DNA of 19,411 nucleotides from Chlamydia trachomatis (lineage in GTDB: Bacteria > Chlamydiota > Chlamydiia > Chlamydiales > 2-12-FULL-49-11). Location: NCBI GenBank assembly GCA_945870925.1, contig CAMBTZ010000008.1:1-19411 (forward strand), read 5' to 3'. The stretch's first letter is position 1. Each line of letters begins with the position of its first letter. The notes beneath the pieces were generated by a model, which searched no databases, was not told where the DNA came from, and saw nothing but the letters and a program-made list of their open reading frames with translations. This document shows positions 7,611-13,468 of the stretch, in pieces. The position numbers and the translations under genes were made by a program.

Positions 7611-10600
7611 CTAAGGAGCTGAATATTTTTGAAGATAACGCGCATATTGACCTTTATTCATAAATATAGTATTTCCTGAATTGCTATCAAAAAGCTTATA
7701 CCCTAAATATTCCTCAAACTGAGCTTTAACGTTATCTCTTTCAGCCATGGTGTCAAATTCTTTACTTACTATACCAAACTGAACAGGGACCCATCCCATC
7801 ACTTCTGGCTTTAGAGCCTCCTTTAAAGTTTCCGTTCTTTCACTAAATTCCCTAATAGCTAATTCTTCAGCTGTCAGTAGGGTCTCATTATCTATTTTTA
7901 AATATTGGTATAAACTGGCATAATGGTATGTTTTTAAATTTTTGAGCGCTCCATCTTCTATAAATATTTGAGTACCAGAATATTTAGCGAAAGGCACTTT
8001 TATTCCACCTTCTTGCCTAAAATAATCGAAATATGTGTCTACCTTATCACCTAAATCTCTACTTACCCAACCTCCTTCCATTCTTACCCATCCCATTGGA
8101 TTGCTAGAATCCCCGCCTGCTGGAAATTCAGGTGCCGGTAATCGTGAAACCGCGGCTACTATTCCAGGGCCTCCGCTCGCTCCCCCGATAAAAGGAACTG
8201 CTGGGGTTTGAAATTCGAGAGGGATAAATTGCAAAGCTTCTGAACTTTGCCTGAGTGCCACTTGAACAATTTCTCCATTGAGTAATCTTGGATCGATCCA
8301 CTCTAATGCCCTCCAATTATTTTCAACAAGCCTCATAACAACTTCTTGACTCAAGCTTTCTTTGGGGATATCTCTTATGTAATCAATATTTTGCAGAGCT
8401 GCTACTTCAATTAATGCCGGTGTAACTAAATCGCTCCTAACATGCTTAATCAACCGACCATTTTTTTGAACAGCATCTAAAACAATCTCGAAAGTTTGCA
8501 TCGCTTTCGGCACAAATTGCAATGCATTGCTATTTTGATTCAGTGCCGCGTTGATTACCTCCATACTCATTAAATTACTTCTAACAGCTTCTAATAATTC
8601 ACCATGCTCTTTAACACTTTCTAAAACCGAATCCTTGGTTTGTAAATAAGAAAGTTGATACATATATTTGAATTTCATAGCCACTGTTTGATCTTCTTTT
8701 GGGATGAAATCTAATGCACGTATCGTTTTATTAAAAGCTGCCTCTATTACCGCTTTCGTTTTCAGTTCGTCTCTGACATATTGTAGGAATTCCCCATCTT
8801 TTTGAACTATGCTTAAACACATCTCTTCTGTTTGCATTTCTTTTGGAACATATTTAAATGTATCCATAGATTTATTAACTGCCGCATCGACTAATTCTCT
8901 TGATCTTAGCTCGGGGCTCACAAATTGCAATAATCTTCCTCTAAATAAAACTGCTTTTAAAGCCAACTCTTCTGTTTGCATTTTAACTGGAATATATCTA
9001 AATGCATCCATTGATTGATCAAGAGCAGCTGTTGCAACAGCTTCTGATATGAATTCAGGTGGTATACTAATTAAAGCCTGAAAGTTTTTCCTCACAGCTT
9101 TTAATACCAACTTCTCATTCAGATATTTTTTTGGAATATTAGTAATATTCCACTCAGTTTTTTCTATACCTTTATTAAAAACTTCATCACTCAAAAATTT
9201 TTCGGCAATATAATTAAAATAAACACGGACATTTCGAGATATGTAATCTATGAACTGCTCTTCCGTCTGTAAATCGTGAGGTGTAACAGATATTACCTCA
9301 CAACTCGGTTGAAAAGATTGTTCAATAAATTTGCCCAAAATTTCACCTACGTGTTCGCTTGAAATACCACCTTCTATTGGGAATTTTTTAAATACGATTT
9401 CAACTCCACAATCATTTGATTTTATTTCGAGATCCATTTTTAAGTAGTCTCTTAATTTTTCACCCACTACTTTAATGCTATCCCACCTAGATTCTTCATT
9501 CCCCCCATCAATATTTAATTTAATTTGTAAGCATGTTTGACTACGATCATATGTAATGTTTACTGTTGCTGCATGATCTCTTAAAGGAATTTTATATTGT
9601 GTTTTAATTAGATCACCTTCAATTTCAATACCTACAAGACTTTTTCTTTCCATCCCGGTCCTTGTAAAAACCTTTGTAATCACATTTTGTAACTCAGTCG
9701 GCAATAACTCACTTGTAAAACCATTTTGTATAGCAAGTTGGACAAGAAAACTCTCCATAGTTTGATGAAAAAAGGTAAATTTCTCCTCAAGACTAGTTGC
9801 TGGCTGAGGAGCTGTTATTGTATAACATACCCCATTTATTAACTGAGCCACATTAAAATTGGAGCTAATCTCTTTTAATTGCTCTGCTTCTCTTTCAGAA
9901 ATATTTCCTAAACTCACTGGAAGAGCTAAACTTTCCGGACTCGAATATAATTCCATTTTATGCCCACACATTCGAGCAATTACTTGCATCATTTCGCGGT
10001 AGGGATACAATAATGAAAGAAAATCACTTACTTGCGTCAAGTGAGATTCATAATCAGTCGATCCAGTACATGATTTAATCATCTGATCAAAAGCAGTTAC
10101 ACACTCACGTACTGCCCCAATCAATAGTAACTTAGCATCCGAAGATACACCATTAAATGTTTCAACAATTGAGCTCTCCCCTCCAAGAAGTCCCACCTCT
10201 TTTAACTTTTCTTCTAGTCTTGGTAATGACTTTTTTATTTGATCACTTCTAGAAAACGCTCCAGACTGAGCTTGTATATCTTGTGAAACAGAGTGAATCT
10301 GAAGAGCTTTTTCTATTGAAGGCTTCAATGTTTCAGAAAGCTCTACTGCTGCTTGAAAAAATGCTTTTAGATCATCAGGATGCTCTTTTAACAATCTCAA
10401 AAGGGTGACATTGACAAACTGAGTGGCTCCCCCCATTGAATCGACAAAGTGAAAAAGGTTTTTCACTTTGTTTTTATCTTCATCTGAAAGGGCTGGGAGA
10501 TAACTAACAACCTGATTCCAGGCAACCTTCATCTCATCCTGAAGGATTTGCCTTCCCATTTTGATAAATAAGATGTCTTTTAACGTCTCTTCACTATGAG

Positions 10601-11438
10601 TCCTTTCTAACTCCTTACTTCCGACTCTCTGATTTTTAATATCGGTTCTTGATCTTAAGTAAGAAAATCCACCAATAATCCCTTCACCTGTTTGAAAAAG
10701 GCATGCCTCAATCAATCTTGCTGTATAAAGCCTCTTGAGTGAGTTGGGAGGATTACCTAAAGATTCTCTATCAATCACCCCAAGTAAGTTTTCCAAAACT
10801 ACAATCAGTTCGATTCGGCTTTTGGGAGTGATATCTCGTAGCACCCCCTGCTTTGCAACACAGTGAAGAATTTGAGAGAGGGCAACGTTAACTTCTTCTG
10901 GATCCCCCCCTTTTACTACCTTCAAACACTCTTTCAACCCCGCACTCGTTGCAACTTCGCTACCTAATCTTGAACCTATTCGCTCTCTAAGAAGGAAGAG
11001 CCTCTTATCAATCTCTTCTTTTAAGGGAAGTGACGGCTCATAAATATATTGGTCCATCATTAACGCTAAATCGGAAGTTCTCATCGATAATTGTAGGGGC
11101 ATCGGATAACAAATATAACATTTTTCGATCTTACCGGTTTTTGATACAATTCCTTGCTGTGGGTCTAAATAATAGGGGGGTTCAAGTTCTATCCCCCATT
11201 TTTTTACCAAAATAGGTAGTCCCCTCCCGGTAAAAAAGACTGCCTCATGAGATGTTCTTGGTGCACCCTCTTCAATAATAATCCCTTTGACCTGACTTCT
11301 ATCTGCTACTTTTTTATATTTTGCATAAGCATCTTGAATCGTTTTGCATACAATTACATTTTCTGATGATGCGATCACTCTTACAAATGACCCCCCCCTC
11401 TGTAAGCGACTCACACTGAATTTGATCCACACTTCCAT
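7611..11438 (-). CDS. C-terminal part of frame-split phosphohistidine/DUF4116 repeat protein
   Basis: This 1275-residue frame carries most of a protein whose N-terminus is in the overlapping frame at 11314-12645. Its first 14-16 residues lie upstream of the G8 tract, duplicate territory coded by the other frame, and have no Shine-Dalgarno sequence, so they are probably not used. From residue 17 the sequence continues a PEP-synthase-like protein: the swivelling phosphohistidine domain at about 17-100 with GAPRTSHEAVFFTGRGLPIL, where His64 is the expected phosphate carrier. The C-terminal TIM barrel of PEP synthase or PPDK is absent. Residues about 140-720 are largely helical and unrecognised. 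Residues 724-1076 hold seven DUF4116-type repeats of 48 residues. A Gly/Pro linker follows, then a duplicated module (1113-1181 and 1212-1273). DUF4116 is known mainly from amoeba-associated bacteria. The family's function is not known to me; an effector or phosphotransferase role is inference. Confidence 0.75.
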   Translation of the reverse strand: MEVWIKFSVSRLQRGGSFVRVIASSENVIVCKTIQDAYAKYKKVADRSQVKGIIIEEGAPRTSHEAVFFTGRGLPILVKKWGIELEPPYYLDPQQGIVSKTGKIEKCYICYPMPLQLSMRTSDLALMMDQYIYEPSLPLKEEIDKRLFLLRERIGSRLGSEVATSAGLKECLKVVKGGDPEEVNVALSQILHCVAKQGVLRDITPKSRIELIVVLENLLGVIDRESLGNPPNSLKRLYTARLIEACLFQTGEGIIGGFSYLRSRTDIKNQRVGSKELERTHSEETLKDILFIKMGRQILQDEMKVAWNQVVSYLPALSDEDKNKVKNLFHFVDSMGGATQFVNVTLLRLLKEHPDDLKAFFQAAVELSETLKPSIEKALQIHSVSQDIQAQSGAFSRSDQIKKSLPRLEEKLKEVGLLGGESSIVETFNGVSSDAKLLLIGAVRECVTAFDQMIKSCTGSTDYESHLTQVSDFLSLLYPYREMMQVIARMCGHKMELYSSPESLALPVSLGNISEREAEQLKEISSNFNVAQLINGVCYTITAPQPATSLEEKFTFFHQTMESFLVQLAIQNGFTSELLPTELQNVITKVFTRTGMERKSLVGIEIEGDLIKTQYKIPLRDHAATVNITYDRSQTCLQIKLNIDGGNEESRWDSIKVVGEKLRDYLKMDLEIKSNDCGVEIVFKKFPIEGGISSEHVGEILGKFIEQSFQPSCEVISVTPHDLQTEEQFIDYISRNVRVYFNYIAEKFLSDEVFNKGIEKTEWNITNIPKKYLNEKLVLKAVRKNFQALISIPPEFISEAVATAALDQSMDAFRYIPVKMQTEELALKAVLFRGRLLQFVSPELRSRELVDAAVNKSMDTFKYVPKEMQTEEMCLSIVQKDGEFLQYVRDELKTKAVIEAAFNKTIRALDFIPKEDQTVAMKFKYMYQLSYLQTKDSVLESVKEHGELLEAVRSNLMSMEVINAALNQNSNALQFVPKAMQTFEIVLDAVQKNGRLIKHVRSDLVTPALIEVAALQNIDYIRDIPKESLSQEVVMRLVENNWRALEWIDPRLLNGEIVQVALRQSSEALQFIPLEFQTPAVPFIGGASGGPGIVAAVSRLPAPEFPAGGDSSNPMGWVRMEGGWVSRDLGDKVDTYFDYFRQEGGIKVPFAKYSGTQIFIEDGALKNLKTYHYASLYQYLKIDNETLLTAEELAIREFSERTETLKEALKPEVMGWVPVQFGIVSKEFDTMAERDNVKAQFEEYLGYKLFDSNSGNTIFMNKGQYARYLQKYSAP
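7620..8102 (-). repeat. Duplicated C-terminal protein module
   Basis: Two related segments of about 60-70 residues end the large protein. Copy one (residues 1113-1181) starts NPMGWVRMEGGWVSRDL and contains GTQIFIEDG; copy two (1212-1273) starts EVMGWVPVQFGIVSKEF and contains GNTIFMNKG. Both finish with a tyrosine-rich YQYLK or ARYLQKY. The shared order of motifs supports an internal duplication; the module is not one I recognise. Confidence 0.6.
8211..9269 (-). repeat. Array of seven 48-residue DUF4116-type repeats
   Basis: Within the large protein, residues 724-1076 divide into seven consecutive units. Five are exactly 48 residues (773-820, 821-868, 869-916, 981-1028, 1029-1076). One degenerate leading unit is 49 (724-772), and one (917-980) has 64 because of about 16 extra residues near its start. 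Most units begin QTEE or similar, and carry a hydrophobic helix ending in a nG.LLq.V-like turn, then a helix with AA.nqs and the turn FIPKEM or YIPVKM. This two-helix pattern matches DUF4116 and suggests an alpha-solenoid used for protein binding. Confidence 0.8.
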
Positions 11439-12645
11439 CTAAGTATGATGGTTCTTCTTCTGGTTTAGGGGTATTTAAAGGTCTTGCTTGTAGGAGGTAA
11501 ATTTTATCCCCCACAATTGTAAACTCAACATCCATCTCCATTTTTTTGAGCTTATAGATTGCATTTGCTATCATTTGTAATTTTTTTGCGATCTCAGGTT
11601 TCAATGCGGGTGCCTCAGCCAAAGTTTTTTTACAGGAAACTGCTTCACAGACCACATTTCCCTCTTCATCTCTTTTTCCTCTAAACCGTGTCGATTTATT
11701 CTGAATCACCCCTATAATTTCCCCTTCATCTATAAATCTGTAGGAATCAGTTCTTACCTGAGAGGTCACTACCCCTTCATTATGCCCTAGCCCGACGGAA
11801 ATTTCTGATACAAGATTTTTTATAAACATAACTCCTGATATTGGCACTTGCCCGTCAGGTGTTTCTCCTTCAATTGGTTCAGCAACTGCCCATTGAAGCA
11901 ATACGGGAACAAACGGCTCTTTATCTTCTACAAGTGATGGATCCTCTGATGCAATTCTCTGTGTAATCGACCTTTTATCAAAGTAGGAGGCAATCACTTC
12001 CCCAATATTTATTAAAATTTCATCACGAACCTTTTGAACAAATGGGTTACTTAAATTGCCCCCCGCATTCGAATTTGTCGTAGAGTCTTCTTTCCCTGTA
12101 CTCCTTACCGCAATAAAATCGGACCCAACTGATTCTATCCAATCTTTCAATGCAGGCGTTTCAAATAAGGGGGACTTTGAAAATGCCCCCCTCAATTCAC
12201 TTTGAATTTTCGCTAATAAGGCCAATCCTGCTTCAGTTAAAACAGGCGGATTTCCCATTGAGGCTACAAAACTTGCATAATCCTTTTTAAAATCGGGATA
12301 ATGAAGCAATATATGAGCCAAAAGCTCATGATGGCTCAAAGCTAGAAACGGGGGCACCTCCGCTCCACAAGCGTCGGCCAATTCCTTCATCTCTATCAAG
12401 CCAGTGGACTTATAGCCTAACCCTTGCCCACTAGGCAAGGCAAGCTGATCTGAATTAAGCTTCTTAGTCTCAATAAACTGACTAACCCTAGATTCTAAGC
12501 TAGAAACGCTTAAAGCCGTTCTTTCAACGGAGCTTTCCGAAAATACCTCTCCCGCAACTATTGAAATTTTATTATCTTCACCAGATAACGAATCATCCGA
12601 AACATTTACGTAATCAGCACCTTGCGGTCCTACTGGCTCAACCAT
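11314..12645 (-). CDS. N-terminal ATP-grasp (PPDK_N-like) part of frame-split protein
   Basis: This 443-residue frame encodes an ATP-binding domain of the pyruvate phosphate dikinase/PEP synthase type. Family marks in order: GYKSTGLIEM (77-86, the GgKaanL-like nucleotide loop), VRSTGKEDS (180-188), SGVMFI (270-275), SVGLGHNEGVV (283-293), MDVEFTI (371-377) and YLLQARPL (383-390). The first 65 or so residues are acidic and Ser-rich with no clear domain. After LTEGG (414-418) the frame runs into 25 residues of Cys- and Arg-rich sequence unlike the family, then stops, while the next frame takes up the expected continuation. A perfect AGGAGGG ribosome binding site about four bases before the ATG at 12645 shows that this is the true gene start. 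With seven rather than eight G at 11391-11398 the two parts would join as one protein of 1677 residues. Substrate unknown; rifampicin phosphotransferase shares the ATP-grasp plus histidine-swivel idea, but I see no rifampicin-binding domain. Confidence 0.8.
   Translation of the reverse strand: MVEPVGPQGADYVNVSDDSLSGEDNKISIVAGEVFSESSVERTALSVSSLESRVSQFIETKKLNSDQLALPSGQGLGYKSTGLIEMKELADACGAEVPPFLALSHHELLAHILLHYPDFKKDYASFVASMGNPPVLTEAGLALLAKIQSELRGAFSKSPLFETPALKDWIESVGSDFIAVRSTGKEDSTTNSNAGGNLSNPFVQKVRDEILINIGEVIASYFDKRSITQRIASEDPSLVEDKEPFVPVLLQWAVAEPIEGETPDGQVPISGVMFIKNLVSEISVGLGHNEGVVTSQVRTDSYRFIDEGEIIGVIQNKSTRFRGKRDEEGNVVCEAVSCKKTLAEAPALKPEIAKKLQMIANAIYKLKKMEMDVEFTIVGDKIYLLQARPLNTPKPEEEPSYLDGSVDQIQCESLTEGGVICKSDRIIRKCNCMQNDSRCLCKI
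11391..11398 (-). repeat. G8 homopolymer at the frame junction
   Basis: Eight C on the plus strand read as eight G in the coding strand, exactly where the ATP-grasp frame must pass into the phosphohistidine frame. Removing one G (or adding two) makes a continuous frame from 12645 to 7611. It is the longest G/C run in the window; shorter runs of six or seven occur in the same gene (for example 10904-10910 and 11175-11180). Poly-G tracts are known phase-variation sites in chlamydial pmp genes, but homopolymer miscounts are also a common sequencing error. Confidence 0.85.
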
Positions 12646-12699
12646 ATGCCCTCCTGAGCTGATAGTATATTAATCATTCCAATCATGTTAAATATCGTT

Positions 12700-12810
12700 T
12701 TATATTTTATCTGAATGTAAGGGTTGACTAATTACTTGATCACAATTAGTCTCCCAGACAATTTGACTTGTAGGTGCTGGACCGCTACCATCTGAATATA
12801 TACCGCTCAT
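12700..12810 (-). CDS. Small ORF, 36 codons, possible leader peptide or small protein
   Basis: A 36-residue reading frame that starts with ATG at 12808-12810 (MSGIYSDGSGPAPTSQIVWE, then a tail ending HSDKI) and stops with TAA at 12700-12702. A perfect AGGAGG at 12815-12820 lies four bases before the ATG, and a promoter with a consensus TATAAT ends about 47 bases upstream of the start, so expression is well supported even though the peptide is short. It contains one cysteine, has no signal peptide or membrane helix, and matches no family I know. It lies 54 bases ahead of the start of the large ATP-grasp/DUF4116 gene in the same direction, which makes it the first gene of that transcript. It may be a leader peptide controlling the large gene, a small partner protein, or a remnant. 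Confidence 0.55.
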   Translation of the reverse strand: MSGIYSDGSGPAPTSQIVWETNCDQVISQPLHSDKI

Positions 12811-12856
12811 AAAACCTCCTTTCTTATCATGAATACTTATAGTTCCCTTTTTTGCA

Positions 12857-12884
12857 ATTATAAACTTATCTTTTTTATTACCAA
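12857..12884 (-). promoter_or_regulatory. Sigma-70 type promoter for the small ORF and the large gene
   Basis: On the minus strand TTGGTA (12879-12884) and a perfect TATAAT (12857-12862) are 16 bases apart. Transcription would start near 12850, giving an untranslated leader of about 40 bases before the small ORF. The -35 box matches the consensus at four of six positions. Confidence 0.6.
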
Positions 12885-12950
12885 TAATTTATGATTTTGT
12901 ACTTTACTTTTACTAAACTCTCAAAAGGAATAATTTAATCGAATTAAATC

Positions 12951-12977
12951 TTTACAATAAGCTTACAATTCTATATC
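12951..12977 (+). promoter_or_regulatory. Probable promoter of the mutS operon
   Basis: TTTACA (12951-12956) and TATATC (12972-12977) are 15 bases apart, slightly short of the optimum. GAGGT at 12988-12992, five bases before the ATG at 12998, is the ribosome binding site. If this promoter is used the leader would be very short. Confidence is limited because the region is AT-rich. Confidence 0.35.
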
Positions 12978-12997
12978 CTGTTTGCTTGAGGTACTAA

Positions 12998-13468
12998 ATG
13001 TCGACACAAGAAAAGCCGAATCTATTTTTTCGTAAAAAGGTGTATGCAAGCATATACAAGCCTTCCAATATGGAGATAAATGGCAAAAGCCCTGTGAAAA
13101 AAATTGTTCCTTCCTCTAAAATTAGTGGTTTAAGGGAAGATTTTAAAAAAGTTTTTCTTCCACTATTAATTGATGTGTTTGAGCTGAGAAAGCGGATACA
13201 GAATCATAAGGCGGGGTGTAAATCTCCTTTTGGAATTAAAGGCGATTTTTCTTGTCCGGGAGAGATTTTAAAACAGTTAACTGCGCTTCAAAATGACATT
13301 GAAGAGTCTAAACGATGGTGTGAAGGTGTTATTCTTCAAATTTCAAAGGGGATCGAAGAGGCAAAAGAAGCATTGCAAATTATTGAGAAAATGGGCGATA
13401 AAAGTATTGATGAAAGAAAAAGCCCCTCTTTAAAAACACGGCTTTGTAAGTTTTTTCTAAAAAAATGA
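12998..13468 (+). CDS. Hypothetical protein upstream of mutS
   Basis: A 156-residue basic protein that I do not recognise. The N-terminal 45 residues are Lys- and Pro-rich and probably unstructured. Residues about 46-70 (LREDFKKVFLPLLIDVFELRKR) and 88-130 form amphipathic helices, with LTALQNDIEESKRW and GIEEAKEALQIIEKM suggesting a coiled coil. The tail is lysine-rich (KTRLCKFFLKK). Cysteines occur at residues 74, 86, 108 and 151 without a metal-binding pattern. There is no signal peptide or membrane helix. The ATG at 12998 is supported by GAGGT five bases upstream. Its TGA stop overlaps the mutS ATG (ATGA), so it is translationally coupled to mutS. By position it may correspond to the hypothetical gene between dnaG and mutS in Chlamydia; that is synteny-based inference. 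A role in DNA repair is only suggested by the operon. Confidence 0.8.
   Translation: MSTQEKPNLFFRKKVYASIYKPSNMEINGKSPVKKIVPSSKISGLREDFKKVFLPLLIDVFELRKRIQNHKAGCKSPFGIKGDFSCPGEILKQLTALQNDIEESKRWCEGVILQISKGIEEAKEALQIIEKMGDKSIDERKSPSLKTRLCKFFLKK

Larger units (their letters stand above)
12646..12997. other. Divergent control region with small ORF and two promoters
   Basis: This 352-base region separates the large minus-strand gene from the plus-strand mutS operon. It contains a 36-codon ORF on the minus strand (12700-12810), a strong minus-strand promoter upstream of it, and a weaker plus-strand promoter close to the 156-residue gene. The rest is very AT-rich. No tRNA, terminator hairpin or repeat was found. 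Confidence 0.6.

Noticed and set aside
8809..9018. Plus-strand 69-codon frame opposite the DUF4116 repeats
   Set aside because: It is the mirror of repeated codons on the coding strand; its own internal similarity comes from the repeats.
8211..9269. CRISPR-like or DNA-level repeat array
   Set aside because: The periodicity is at protein level, units are divergent in DNA, and there is no constant repeat with variable spacers.
11401..11438. ATG at 11438 as a true independent start of the 1275-residue frame
   Set aside because: No ribosome binding site precedes it, it lies inside the ATP-grasp frame, and its first 14 residues do not resemble the family; the frame is best read as a continuation after the G8 tract.
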